The notes: a model not told the origin generated them from the sequence alone. Numbered from the stretch's first letter, positions 1 to 8,275 are shown. The stretch: 19,196 nt of DNA from an uncultured Mucilaginibacter sp. (GCA_946479225.1 CAMLFI010000007.1:1-19196); one strand, 5' to 3'. Translations and numbers: made by a program.

Positions 1-2
1 AC

Positions 3-107
3 GTAGAGGTGGGCTATCTAAACCAGTATACGCAACAGGCGAAAGCATATACTATTAACAATGTTATGCAGGTTACTTTATATACCCGATTCGGCAACAG
101 CAAGTAG
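3..107 (+). CDS. C-terminal end of a probable DUF2490-like outer-membrane protein (5' partial)
   Basis: The reading frame is open from the window edge to the TAG at 105-107 and encodes 34 residues, with GYLNQY near the start and ending in VTLYTRFGNSK. The alternating hydrophobic pattern of a last beta strand, the GYLNQY motif and the short loop before the final strand resemble the C-terminus of DUF2490 proteins, which are predicted beta-barrel proteins common in Sphingobacteriaceae and of unknown function. Only three bases separate it from the downstream acetyltransferase start, so the two may be co-transcribed. The fragment is too short for a firm family call; it could be another barrel protein. 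Confidence 0.45.
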   Translation, partial: VEVGYLNQYTQQAKAYTINNVMQVTLYTRFGNSK

Positions 108-110
108 CGT

Positions 111-788
111 ATGGATAACGTATTGAACAACCCGGTATGGCATGCGCTCAACTCGGGCAATTACCATCTTGGCGAGGGCAATGACAGGGTGAAATATTTC
201 GATAGCAACGTCTCACCTTTTGTTGCGTTGCATGAAAGTACTACAGATGGGTTTACTGAGTTATACGAAATGTTGCCGGACAAAAGAATAAGTTTTTTTG
301 CCACGCCAGTACTGATTAACATCCCTGCGCCATGGAAAACTATAGCCTGTGTACATGGCTTGCAGCTGGTTCATAATGGCATCCCGGTAAAAGACGACCA
401 TATTCACGAAACGATTGATCTGTCAACTGCTTATTGCGCAGACATGGTAAATTTGGCAAAACTCACCAATCCCGGTCCGTTTAACGTGCGTACTATTGAG
501 TTTGGTCATTATCAGGGGATTTTTAATGACAACAAACTAATAGCCATGGCCGGACAACGCATGCACGCTTTTGATTACGCTGAAGTGAGTGCTGTGTGTA
601 CGCATCCTGATCATACAGGTAAAGGTTATGCCCGGCAGCTACTTACCAACCAGGTCGATCGAATTTTGGCGGCGTCTGATATACCTTACCTACATGTAAA
701 ACACGATAATAACCGTGCAATTGATCTGTACAAGTCACTCGGCTTCTCTGTCCGATCAGACATGTACTTCTATATCCTGAAAAATTAA
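111..788 (+). CDS. GNAT family N-acetyltransferase (FR47-like)
   Basis: A 225-residue cytoplasmic protein predicted to transfer an acetyl group from acetyl-CoA to an amine; the acceptor is unknown. The GNAT core is in the C-terminal half. Strand beta4 and motif A lie at about residues 157-178 (AEVSAVCTHPDHTGKGYARQ), with the Q/R-x-x-G-x-G/A-type pyrophosphate loop as HTGKGYA. Motif B follows as HVKHDNNRAIDLYKSLGF at about 195-212. The first ~115 residues are a poorly conserved N-terminal half, as in FR47-like proteins of this length. The start is ATG at 111, three bases after the upstream stop. Its TAA at 786-788 overlaps the stop codon of the convergent gene on the other strand. Confidence 0.9.
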   Translation: MDNVLNNPVWHALNSGNYHLGEGNDRVKYFDSNVSPFVALHESTTDGFTELYEMLPDKRISFFATPVLINIPAPWKTIACVHGLQLVHNGIPVKDDHIHETIDLSTAYCADMVNLAKLTNPGPFNVRTIEFGHYQGIFNDNKLIAMAGQRMHAFDYAEVSAVCTHPDHTGKGYARQLLTNQVDRILAASDIPYLHVKHDNNRAIDLYKSLGFSVRSDMYFYILKN

Positions 789-1465
789 ATTTTACTTTGT
801 GCGAGTTTATTGATATCTGCAATCTCTAGTGTAATCTTTGGATATCCGTTTATTACGCTGTTTATCATAGCGCGGCCTACATCGGCAAGTGTACTTGCTC
901 CGTTTGGTGCAATTGTCTTTATAAGCGGAAAAAGCCAGGAGAGATACTTGTAAATAGCCGGAAGATTCTTCTGTCCCTGAGTAGCGTGCATAAGCCCGGG
1001 GCGAAAATTATAAACGCGCTTAAAAGGTAATCGGGCAAGATCATTTTCTGTACGCCCCTTTACGCGGGCCCACATTACACGACCCCTTTCTGTGCTATCC
1101 GTATGCGATCCGGAAACATAAATAAATGTCATTTGCGGATTAACTGCCTCCAATGTTTTGGCAAAATTAAGTGTCAAATCATACGTAATGCGTGTATACT
1201 CCGGCTCTTTAAGACCTAAAGAACTTATTCCCGCGCAAAAAAAACAGGCATCATAACCAGTTAATTTATCATCTACGTCGCTTAGGTCAAACATATCAGG
1301 CACTATAAGCTGTTCTAACTTCGGATGGCTTATATTGTAAAGTCTGCGGCTAACCGCCAATACTTTACTCACAGCATCATTTTGCAGGCACTCCAACAGA
1401 ACACCTTCGCCTACCATTCCGGTAGCCCCTGTAATTATAACTTTAATACGTCTTGCTTGCGTCAT
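785..1465 (-). CDS. NAD(P)-binding atypical SDR / 'epimerase' family protein
   Basis: A 226-residue Rossmann-fold protein. The dinucleotide-binding loop is TGATGMVG at residues 12-19 (G13, G16, G19), right after the first strand (KVIIT), as in atypical short-chain dehydrogenases of the HTATIP2/TIP30 and NAD-dependent epimerase groups. YVSGSH at about 116-121 is the usual strand-5 serine region. The position of the catalytic YxxxK reads WARVK (W132, K136), so the tyrosine is replaced by tryptophan. To my knowledge the sequence MWARVKGRTE is common in Bacteroidota relatives, so this is a family trait and not damage; the reaction is unknown. The gene has its own ATG at 1463-1465 and lies downstream of the sus terminator on the same strand, so it is probably transcribed separately. 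Confidence 0.85.
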   Translation of the reverse strand: MTQARRIKVIITGATGMVGEGVLLECLQNDAVSKVLAVSRRLYNISHPKLEQLIVPDMFDLSDVDDKLTGYDACFFCAGISSLGLKEPEYTRITYDLTLNFAKTLEAVNPQMTFIYVSGSHTDSTERGRVMWARVKGRTENDLARLPFKRVYNFRPGLMHATQGQKNLPAIYKYLSWLFPLIKTIAPNGASTLADVGRAMINSVINGYPKITLEIADINKLAQSKI

Positions 1466-1548
1466 CGCAGTTTAAATAATTTACATATGCAGACGACCAA
1501 CAAGATAAAACATTTTAAGTTTATAGATCAAGCTGCAATTTTTTTAAC

Positions 1549-1580
1549 AAAAAAAGGGGCTGCTTTAAAAAAGCAGCCCC
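1549..1580 (-). terminator. Intrinsic terminator of the susCD operon
   Basis: A perfect 11-bp inverted repeat (1556-1566 with 1570-1580; arm GGGGCTGCTTT) with a 3-nt loop is followed, reading the minus strand, by seven T residues (1549-1555). It lies 27 bases past the SusD stop codon and separates the sus genes from the epimerase-like gene. The other side of the stem has no T tract in the + direction, so it works for the minus strand only. Confidence 0.92.
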
Positions 1581-1606
1581 GCCCAGTGGATCAGTTAAAT
1601 AAATTA

Positions 1607-3430
1607 TTAGTAACCGGGATTTTGTTGAGTTTTCAGTTTTGGATTAACGTCAATAACCGACTGTGGTACAGGGTTCATGTACATTTTATCAGTAAATACG
1701 TGAGGTTGGGCATTAGTGCCAAGGTCAACATATTCATATTTCCAAACTCCGCTGTTGTTAGCAGGCACAGTATTGGTAATTTTCATACCATGAAGTTCAG
1801 CATTCAAAACCGTACCAGCTATTTTCCAGCGCATAATATCATAGAAACGTTTCGCCTCAAAAGCGAATTCAATGCGACGTTGATCTCTGATCTCCTGACG
1901 CATTTCAGCCTGAGTTAAACCAGCCGCAAGTGCCGGAAGATCTGTTCCTGGACGTTGTCTGATGGCGTTAACAGCTGCATAAACAGATGCATCAGGAACA
2001 GCAACAGCTTCGTTTTGAGCTTCAGCATATCCTAATAATACCTCGGCATAACGATAGTAAACATAATTTTGACCACTTTGGTTACCACCTTCTGGTGCCA
2101 GGTTGTTTAATTTCTTACGGAAATAGTAACCGGTATTTGTAACGTCAGTTGACCCAAAGTCGATCTCGTTTTTAGACGGATTTACTTTATCAATACGGGT
2201 GTAGATAATGTCTGTAGTAGGCATCCAATCTTGCTTGTACGAAGCACCGTCATACACAATAAAGTCGTAAAAACGTTTTTCACGGTTAACGTAAGGCTTT
2301 TGTGGATCATAACCTGAAGTTGGATCGGTTATACGTTTACCGTTTGCCATTCTGTAATCATCAACCAGCTCCTGGGTAGGGTTATAGTTACCCCAGGTAT
2401 GGTACACACCTAAGATATAAACCGGTCCACCATATTGGTCAACGTTGTTTTGCATTTGGCCACCAGCACCTGAAACTTGTTGCCTGTCCCAAATTACTTC
2501 AGAATTATACTCATTTTTTTCCCACCAAAACTCACTCATTTTAGGGAATAAGCTATACTGTGTATAAGTATCCATAAACTTTTTGAAAGTTGCAGCCGCA
2601 GTAGCCCAACGTGCAGGACTTGCTGTTGCAAAATGTACAAAGTTGCCCGGATCTGCCAGTACATACGCGCCAGAGTTAAACAGCGGGCTTGCAGCATATA
2701 ATTGCAACCAACCTTTTACCATTAACGCCGCACCTAAAGTTGCACGGCCTGCATCAGTAGCACCGCTATTGTACTTAACAGCTAGTTTGTTGTTAGCTAT
2801 AATGGCATCCATTTCACTTACAATAAAGTTCAGGGTTTCTTCAAAAGTACTACGGGCGTAGTATATTTCAGAACCATCACTGTTGTTAAGCGTCTTTGTT
2901 ATAATTGGCAGGCCACCTACGTGTTGAAATAACATGCCATACCAGTAGGCTCTTAAAAATCTTGCTTCGTCAATGCGTTTTGCTGACCAGTTGGCGCTAA
3001 AAACGCCGCCTTTATTTGCAGTCACTTTCTCCATAAACAAATTACATCTTCTTATACGCGTGTATGCGTTAGCCCAATGAGCATAAGAACCGTTAGTTTG
3101 TTGAAAAGGGGCTCCCTGGCCATCACCTTGCGGTATTCCACCGTTAAAGGTCGGATCGCAAGTACCTTGTCTCCACGGATATGAGCGCCAGTAATTACCG
3201 CCGTCATTATCGTCGGTAAAGCTGTCTAAATAATCAGGCGTGTTGTGCATAGGGGCAAGCTGCCCGTAAACCGAATTTAAAAATATATCCGCGTTACCTT
3301 CTGATGCCCATTGAATATCCTCGCCGATGGCGTTTTTGTTAATATTTTCATTAAGATACTTCTTACATGAAAATGTTGTGGCTAACACCGTAACCAGGGC
3401 TATTTTTAATAAAAATCTTGTACTTCTCAT
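1607..3430 (-). CDS. SusD/RagB-type nutrient-binding outer-membrane lipoprotein
   Basis: A 607-residue surface lipoprotein that caps the SusC channel and binds the glycan or its fragments. It begins with a type II signal peptide: a hydrophobic core at about residues 7-19 and a lipobox TFSC with C22, followed by KK. The rest has SusD features: N-terminal NENINKNAIGED, helical TPR-like segments (WANAYTRIRRCNLFME and RIDEARFLRAYWYGMLF, about 117-167), the RYAEVLLGYAEAQNE helix near 459-473, QRRIEFAFEAKRFYDIMRW near 516-534, and the typical end PVPQSVIDVNPKLKTQQNPGY. Length is slightly above the usual 500-600. It follows SusC by 23 bases with no terminator, so it is co-transcribed. Binding specificity cannot be read from the sequence. 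Confidence 0.97.
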   Translation of the reverse strand: MRSTRFLLKIALVTVLATTFSCKKYLNENINKNAIGEDIQWASEGNADIFLNSVYGQLAPMHNTPDYLDSFTDDNDGGNYWRSYPWRQGTCDPTFNGGIPQGDGQGAPFQQTNGSYAHWANAYTRIRRCNLFMEKVTANKGGVFSANWSAKRIDEARFLRAYWYGMLFQHVGGLPIITKTLNNSDGSEIYYARSTFEETLNFIVSEMDAIIANNKLAVKYNSGATDAGRATLGAALMVKGWLQLYAASPLFNSGAYVLADPGNFVHFATASPARWATAAATFKKFMDTYTQYSLFPKMSEFWWEKNEYNSEVIWDRQQVSGAGGQMQNNVDQYGGPVYILGVYHTWGNYNPTQELVDDYRMANGKRITDPTSGYDPQKPYVNREKRFYDFIVYDGASYKQDWMPTTDIIYTRIDKVNPSKNEIDFGSTDVTNTGYYFRKKLNNLAPEGGNQSGQNYVYYRYAEVLLGYAEAQNEAVAVPDASVYAAVNAIRQRPGTDLPALAAGLTQAEMRQEIRDQRRIEFAFEAKRFYDIMRWKIAGTVLNAELHGMKITNTVPANNSGVWKYEYVDLGTNAQPHVFTDKMYMNPVPQSVIDVNPKLKTQQNPGY

Positions 3431-3453
3431 TTCTTTTTTAATTTAATAATCTA

Positions 3454-6400
3454 TTAAAAAGTTGCGTTTAAACCAAAGGTCCACATTCTCTGTATTGGCC
3501 ATAAAACATCTGAGTTAGTTCCTGATCCGTTGCCACCGGCTAATTCCGGATCAACAAAATCAAGCTTGCTGAATGTTAACAGGTTTTGGCCTGTTACGTA
3601 GAATCTAACTGACTTAATTTTAAGTGCCTTAACTACTAATGAAGGAACAGTATAACCTAAAGTAGCTGTTCTTAATCTTAAGTAGCTTGCATCCTTCACC
3701 CAAAAATCAGATCCTTGCGTATCATTAGAAAAAGGTGACGAAGCTGCGCGTGGGTACTTGGCATTCGCATCGTTTTGAGGGGTCCAACGGTTGTTGAAGT
3801 ACTCATAACCGGTGTTACTGCTGTTGTTACTGAACGGAACGGTTAAGAAACCTTGCGTACCAATAGCAGATTTTGCAGCACCCTGGAAGAATACGCTCAG
3901 ATCAAAGCCTTTCCAGTTAGCTCCCAATGTAAAGCCGTAAGTAATTAGCGGGCTAGGATTGTAACCAATAAAGGTTTCGTCGTTAGCATCTATTTTACCA
4001 TCAGGTACGCCGTTAGGGCCAGAAAGGTCGGCATATTTTATATTACCCGGTTTTAAAGTACCAAACTGAGCTATATTGTACCCGTCAGTACCATTGATAA
4101 TACCGTCGCCATTTTTATCGTCAGATAAGTGGAACAAACCTAAAGATTTGTAACCAAACTGTGCGTTATTTTGACGACCTGTTCTACGGCGGTTAGGGTT
4201 ATTATAAGTGGCCGCACTCTCAAATATTTGTATGGTTTTGTTGTTGGCATACGTAAAGTTACCGTTTAAGCTAAGTTGCAAACCGTTTGCAAACCTGTGC
4301 TGTGTACCGGCGCTAATTTCTATACCACTGCTTTCCATTGATGCAGCATTAACTTGTGACAAACCTACACCATACTCCTGTGATACAGTTGTAGTTGGGT
4401 TAGCCAACATGTTAGAACGTTTTTGCTTGTACAATCCAACGTCTAAGTTCAGTTTTCCTTTGAATAATACAGCTTCAAAACCTACGTCAGTTTTCTCAGC
4501 AACTTCCCATGTAATAACGGGGTTAGGTTGGTTGTTTGGAGCCGAACCTTGCACTGTAATACCGTTACCAAACGCATAAGCATTACCCTGTAAACCGTAT
4601 GAGTCTTGAAACTGGAATGCGCTACCCGCAAGATTTCCTGTTCTACCCCATGAACCTCTTAGCTTTAAGTAATTTACCCAGCCAACATTCTTCATAAAGT
4701 CTTCATTGCTAAGTATCCAGCCGGCAGAAAAAGCAGGGAAATACGCATATTGTTTACCCGGAGCGAAGTAGTAGTGACCATCATAACGACCAGAAACCTC
4801 AAGGGTATATTTATTATCGTAGGTATCGCTAACACGATAAACATAACCAATCTGGCTGGAGGTGTTTGAGTTACCACCTATGCTATAATCGTTTTTGTTT
4901 GAGCTACCAAAGCTAAACTCATCCGCATCTAACGCATAGTTGTTAATACGCGCATTAAACTGGTTGCTTTTAGTATTTCTGGCTTCCGCTACAACCAAAC
5001 CGGTTACTTCGTGCTTGCCAAAAGTGCCATGATAGTTCAAGTAACCCTGGTAAGTAAAGTTTTGGGCACGGTCATAATTTTCCTGCAAATAAGTGTAGTT
5101 AACTAAACCTTCAGATGTTGATGCTGCCTTGCTGTAAACGTAAGGTGTAACATTTAAATTTACGGTGTAGTATGTAAATGGTTTGTGGTATGCCTTACGG
5201 TACCAGTTGTTAGGGTCATAACTAACAACACCTTTAATACTTAAACCTTTTATAGGCAGTTTTTGATCAATACTGGCCGTCATAAACTGCTGGTTATAGT
5301 AACTTCTTGAGTAACCGCCAGAATTTAGTGTAGAAAGAGGACTTAAACCGTTAGAAGCGCCATAGTATCCATTGCTGAATCTATAAGGATCCATTGGAAT
5401 ATACTTATACGTTGAACGCAAAAGGTTTTGCGGGCCGTGACCAGGGTCAAGACCACGATCCACTTCGGCAGATCCGCTTAAAGACATTTGGAAGGTTGTG
5501 GTATTTGTAACCTTAGCCTCTAAGTTCATGTTGTATGAGTAACGGGTATAGTCAATCTGCGGGAACATACCGTTTTGGTTAAAGAAACCTAAATTGGTAT
5601 AATACTTAATTCTATCGCTACCACCACTTACCTGTACGTTATGGCTTTGTTGCGGCGCATCTTTTTTAATGATATCGCCAGGAGTGTTAACTGGATAACG
5701 GTCAGGATCTGTCTTGTTCCTGGCTGCCCAGTTATCGATCTTATCAGCAGAATGGATAATTGCACCTCCACCATTTATCGACGCCTCGTTAACTAAACGC
5801 ATATAATCCTCTACCTTCAAAACATCAGGAAGGTAAGTAGGGTTTTGTATACCATACCATGAGTTTAATGAAATAGTTGGAGCGCCTGTTTTACCTTGCT
5901 TGGTAGTAATTAAAATTACACCATTTGCACCGCCTAAACCGTAAGGAGCGGTGGCAGCCGCATCTTTAAGCACAGTTACAGTTTCAATTGAATTGGGGTC
6001 AACCTGGTTAATGTTGTTACGACGAACGTTATCAACAATAATCAACGGGCTGTTATCGCCAATGGTATTAACACCACGAATTTGCAGTGAGCTATTACCA
6101 TTGCTACCCGGCTGGCCACCGTTTGACTGACGACCAACAACACCGGTAACCCTACCTAAAATTGAATTGGTAATGTTAGGAACAGGTGCTTGTATTAATT
6201 CCGCACCTTTAACACTGCTGATGGCACCGGTTACTGAAGCACGTTTTTGCGTACCGTAACCTACAACCACAACCTCATTTAAAGTAGCATTTTCTTCTAC
6301 CAATGAAGCATTAATTGAAGATTGTGTCCCTACAGGGAACTCCTGTGTAACAAAGCCTACGTAACGTATCACCACAACAGAGCTTCTGTCGGCAACGTTG

Positions 6401-6894
6401 ATGGTATAGTTACCATCACCGTCAGTAACTACAGCGTTTGTTGGATTAGATTTTTCAAACACTGTAACACCCGGCATAGGCTGGCCTTTATTGTCTGTAA
6501 CTTTACCTTTAACAGGTACAGCAATTGCAATTGGTTTTGTTATTAAAACCAGGTTTGCATTTACTTTAAAACTAAGGTTGCTATTAGCAAGTACATCCGA
6601 CACAACTTCGTTGATAGAAGCGTCGGTAGCATTCAGGTTAACTTTACTGTCAAATCCTGCAAGCACCGCGTCACTGTAAAGGAAACGATAATCCGATTGT
6701 TTTGCAATTTCTTTTAGAGCAGCTTTAAGGGATACATTATGCAATTTGATGCTGATCTTATCCTGGCTGTAGCCTTTTGAAAAGCTCTGAAGTGAAGAAA
6801 TTATGACAAGCAGCAAGATACATTTTGACATAATAAGAAACTTTAATATGCGTTTATTTCGCACCCGTAGGGCGTCGGAAATATTTTTTTTCAT
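3454..6894 (-). CDS. SusC/RagA-type TonB-dependent transporter with N-terminal STN signalling domain
   Basis: A 1146-residue outer-membrane barrel importing a glycan or oligosaccharide, energised by TonB. In order: a signal sequence with a long charged n-region (hydrophobic core about residues 24-37, YSQ near 42-44); an STN domain at about 48-118, the domain through which FecA-type receptors contact a FecR partner; a carboxypeptidase-regulatory-like domain at about 127-200 (VKGKVTDNKGQPMPGVTV); a TonB box-like EVVVVGYGTQ at 207-216; a plug domain at about 217-333 containing SLQIRGVNT and GANGVILITTK; then the barrel ending WTFGLNATF with terminal phenylalanine. The plug has DAAATAPYGLGGANG where many relatives have DASS-AIYG-RGANG. 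The STN domain fits the sigma and FecR genes just upstream. An internal Met at residue 22 could also start a normal signal peptide. Confidence 0.97.
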   Translation of the reverse strand: MKKNISDALRVRNKRILKFLIMSKCILLLVIISSLQSFSKGYSQDKISIKLHNVSLKAALKEIAKQSDYRFLYSDAVLAGFDSKVNLNATDASINEVVSDVLANSNLSFKVNANLVLITKPIAIAVPVKGKVTDNKGQPMPGVTVFEKSNPTNAVVTDGDGNYTINVADRSSVVVIRYVGFVTQEFPVGTQSSINASLVEENATLNEVVVVGYGTQKRASVTGAISSVKGAELIQAPVPNITNSILGRVTGVVGRQSNGGQPGSNGNSSLQIRGVNTIGDNSPLIIVDNVRRNNINQVDPNSIETVTVLKDAAATAPYGLGGANGVILITTKQGKTGAPTISLNSWYGIQNPTYLPDVLKVEDYMRLVNEASINGGGAIIHSADKIDNWAARNKTDPDRYPVNTPGDIIKKDAPQQSHNVQVSGGSDRIKYYTNLGFFNQNGMFPQIDYTRYSYNMNLEAKVTNTTTFQMSLSGSAEVDRGLDPGHGPQNLLRSTYKYIPMDPYRFSNGYYGASNGLSPLSTLNSGGYSRSYYNQQFMTASIDQKLPIKGLSIKGVVSYDPNNWYRKAYHKPFTYYTVNLNVTPYVYSKAASTSEGLVNYTYLQENYDRAQNFTYQGYLNYHGTFGKHEVTGLVVAEARNTKSNQFNARINNYALDADEFSFGSSNKNDYSIGGNSNTSSQIGYVYRVSDTYDNKYTLEVSGRYDGHYYFAPGKQYAYFPAFSAGWILSNEDFMKNVGWVNYLKLRGSWGRTGNLAGSAFQFQDSYGLQGNAYAFGNGITVQGSAPNNQPNPVITWEVAEKTDVGFEAVLFKGKLNLDVGLYKQKRSNMLANPTTTVSQEYGVGLSQVNAASMESSGIEISAGTQHRFANGLQLSLNGNFTYANNKTIQIFESAATYNNPNRRRTGRQNNAQFGYKSLGLFHLSDDKNGDGIINGTDGYNIAQFGTLKPGNIKYADLSGPNGVPDGKIDANDETFIGYNPSPLITYGFTLGANWKGFDLSVFFQGAAKSAIGTQGFLTVPFSNNSSNTGYEYFNNRWTPQNDANAKYPRAASSPFSNDTQGSDFWVKDASYLRLRTATLGYTVPSLVVKALKIKSVRFYVTGQNLLTFSKLDFVDPELAGGNGSGTNSDVLWPIQRMWTFGLNATF

Positions 6895-6914
6895 AATTTT
6901 GTTTTGGTTGGTTT

Positions 6915-6946
6915 TTAACTATGTTCTCTTTTACTATAATAGTTAA
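6915..6946 (-). promoter_or_regulatory. Inverted repeat in the susC leader
   Basis: A perfect 8-bp inverted repeat (TTAACTAT at 6915-6922, ATAGTTAA at 6939-6946) with a 16-nt loop ends 20 bases before the susC start codon. It is AT-rich and has no T tract after it on the minus strand, so it does not look like a terminator. Its position suggests a leader hairpin affecting translation or an operator-like site; this is inference. Confidence 0.4.
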
Positions 6947-6961
6947 GACAGCTGCTATTTT

Positions 6962-6993
6962 GCGGGGGGTGCGCCAACACCTTCCGCTTTTTT
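6962..6993 (+). terminator. Plus-strand (antisense) terminator-like hairpin upstream of susC
   Basis: Read on the + strand, the arm GCGGGGGGTG (6962-6971) pairs fully with CACCTTCCGC (6978-6987) through ten pairs, two of them G-U, around a 6-nt loop, and is followed at once by six T residues (6988-6993). On the minus strand the two wobble pairs become C/A mismatches and there is no downstream T run. The element is therefore oriented against susC. No + strand protein gene precedes it, so it may end an antisense transcript running out of the 5' end of susC. The orientation is seen directly; the role is inferred. Confidence 0.5.
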
Positions 6994-7019
6994 CTGCAGT
7001 ATCCTATGAGGGGTAGGTA
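6991..7019 (-). promoter_or_regulatory. Leader motif shared with fecR (TAGGATA-CTGCAGAAA), susC copy
   Basis: On the minus strand this segment reads TCATAGGATACTGCAGAAA (6991-7009). The leader of the fecR gene carries TCACTAGGGTA followed four bases later by the same CTGCAGAAA. A partial inverted copy of the core (TAGGTA, 7014-7019 on +) lies just upstream, giving an imperfect dyad. The core lies about 110 bases before the susC start. A promoter element or binding site common to the genes of this module is one reading; coincidence is possible because only two clear copies exist. Confidence 0.35.
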
Positions 7020-7077
7020 AGCTTTTTTATCTCATATATCTCTCCTTATAATTACGTTTAAGTATAATTGGTTCAAA

Positions 7078-8163
7078 TTATTTGTAAATGGTTATTTGAT
7101 TATTTGGTTCAGTTTTATATTTAAATTGGCCGCTTCCTGTGTACTGCAAAGATTTTATTGCGTCGTTAAGCGTTTCTTCCTTAAAAATTCCCGAAAACAC
7201 CAATGATTTTACAGACTCGTCCTGAAAATTAATAGTGACGTTGTAGTAACGCTCCATACGCGCTGCAATATCTTCAAGGGTTTCTGATTCAAAGGCAAGT
7301 TTCTTTTCTATCCATTGTGCTTCAACGGGCAGCGGATCTTGATCTTTATAATGAATATTACTTAATGTGATAAGAGGAATAGGCGCGGTTCTGCCTTTCT
7401 CAACCAAGCCAACGGTGGCTGGTGATTCTATTTGCAGGTTGCTGTTACGTACCGTTATTTTCTCGCTGGGCTTTAAAATTATCTTCTTATCCGGATTATT
7501 TACCAGGGTAACTTCAATTGAACCATGCACCAAAGCCGCTTCTGATTTTTTTTCATTAGAAAATGCCCGGACATTAAACGCGGTACCCAGCACTCTTAAA
7601 TGCATTGACGCCGTGTTAACAACAAATGGATGTTTACGATCCTTAACAACATCGAAAAAAGCTTCGCCCACAAGCGTTACTTCTCTAAGTTTAATGCCGA
7701 AGTTTTTTGAGGGAGTAAGCGTGCTCTTAGCGTTAAGCCATACTGTTGAGCCATCAGGAAGTGTTATTTTTTTAGGTGATCCTGTGGATGCAACTATTGT
7801 CTTCGGGAACAGATCATAACCGATAATATTACCGGTTATTAAAGCTAATGCTGCTGTAAAAGCCACTAAAACAGAAGCTGCTGCAAGCCAAAAATATTTA
7901 CGTTTATTGCTTCGCTTTAAGGATACTACCTTCAGTTCGGGATCTAATTTGTTTTTAAATTGCTCCCAACGTTCATTAATTTCCTCGTCTGATTTATGGG
8001 TAGATTCAATATTAAACGTAAGCAGCATTTGCTCAAGTTCGTCAATGGTATGGCAACTATCGCCACTACTGGCAATAAGGCCTTGCAACTCTTCCAGTTC
8101 TTGCAAAGTAGCTTCACCTGAGACCTTTTTACCGATCAATATCCAAATGCGATTAGCAACCAT
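7078..8163 (-). CDS. FecR family anti-sigma factor (DUF4974 C-terminus)
   Basis: A 361-residue inner-membrane regulator that holds the cognate ECF sigma factor and releases it when the substrate-loaded SusC signals through its STN domain. The cytoplasmic N-terminus (about residues 1-89) is helical and charged. A single membrane helix (FWLAAASVLVAFTAALALITG) spans about 91-112, after a basic KRSNKRK stop. The periplasmic FecR domain follows at about 123-218, with IVASTGSPKKITLPDGSTVWLNAKS, EAFFDVVKD and HPFVVNT, and RVLGTAFNVRAF. The C-terminal DUF4974 region (about 287-359, LAFESETLEDIAARMERYYNV) resembles STN-like folds. It is placed between the sigma gene and susC, the usual order for these modules in Bacteroidota. 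Confidence 0.96.
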   Translation of the reverse strand: MVANRIWILIGKKVSGEATLQELEELQGLIASSGDSCHTIDELEQMLLTFNIESTHKSDEEINERWEQFKNKLDPELKVVSLKRSNKRKYFWLAAASVLVAFTAALALITGNIIGYDLFPKTIVASTGSPKKITLPDGSTVWLNAKSTLTPSKNFGIKLREVTLVGEAFFDVVKDRKHPFVVNTASMHLRVLGTAFNVRAFSNEKKSEAALVHGSIEVTLVNNPDKKIILKPSEKITVRNSNLQIESPATVGLVEKGRTAPIPLITLSNIHYKDQDPLPVEAQWIEKKLAFESETLEDIAARMERYYNVTINFQDESVKSLVFSGIFKEETLNDAIKSLQYTGSGQFKYKTEPNNQITIYK

Positions 8164-8178
8164 TGTTGTAAGGATGCA

Positions 8179-8202
8179 TTTCTGCAGGGCTTACCCTAGT
8201 GA
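8179..8202 (-). promoter_or_regulatory. Leader motif shared with susC (TAGGGTA...CTGCAGAAA), fecR copy
   Basis: On the minus strand the segment reads TCACTAGGGTA, then AGCC, then CTGCAGAAA, and its core ends about 30 bases before the fecR start. It matches the susC leader element at both halves with a four-base difference in spacing. A weaker relative (CTCGTAGGAA) lies 12 bases before the sigma-factor start (8881-8888). The sequence match is direct; a role in ECF-dependent expression is inferred. Confidence 0.35.
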
Positions 8203-8257
8203 AAAAAAATATTTATAAATTTTTTGTTACAGAGCGCCATCAGGCATGCGCGTCTTA

Positions 8258-8275
8258 CACTACAACGATGTAGTG
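8258..8275 (-). other. Hairpin directly after the sigma-factor gene
   Basis: A perfect 7-bp inverted repeat (CACTACA / TGTAGTG) with a 4-nt loop begins three bases beyond the sigma-factor stop codon, between sigma and fecR. The minus-strand sequence after it is GTAAGACGCG-like and lacks a T tract, so it is not a standard terminator. It could be an RNA-processing or stability element within a sigma-fecR transcript, or a weak attenuator. Confidence 0.4.

Noticed and set aside
1325..1918. 197-codon open frame on + across the epimerase start, the sus terminator and the SusD 3' end
   Set aside because: It runs antisense through two well-supported genes and a terminator stem, and its translation has no domain features.
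4208..4579. 123-codon open frame on + inside susC (also shorter ones near 6322-6679)
   Set aside because: Shadow of the SusC barrel and STN coding frames. An antisense RNA near the susC start is considered separately and does not need a protein.
7367..7819. 150-codon open frame on + inside fecR
   Set aside because: Antisense shadow of the FecR domain; no recognisable protein pattern.
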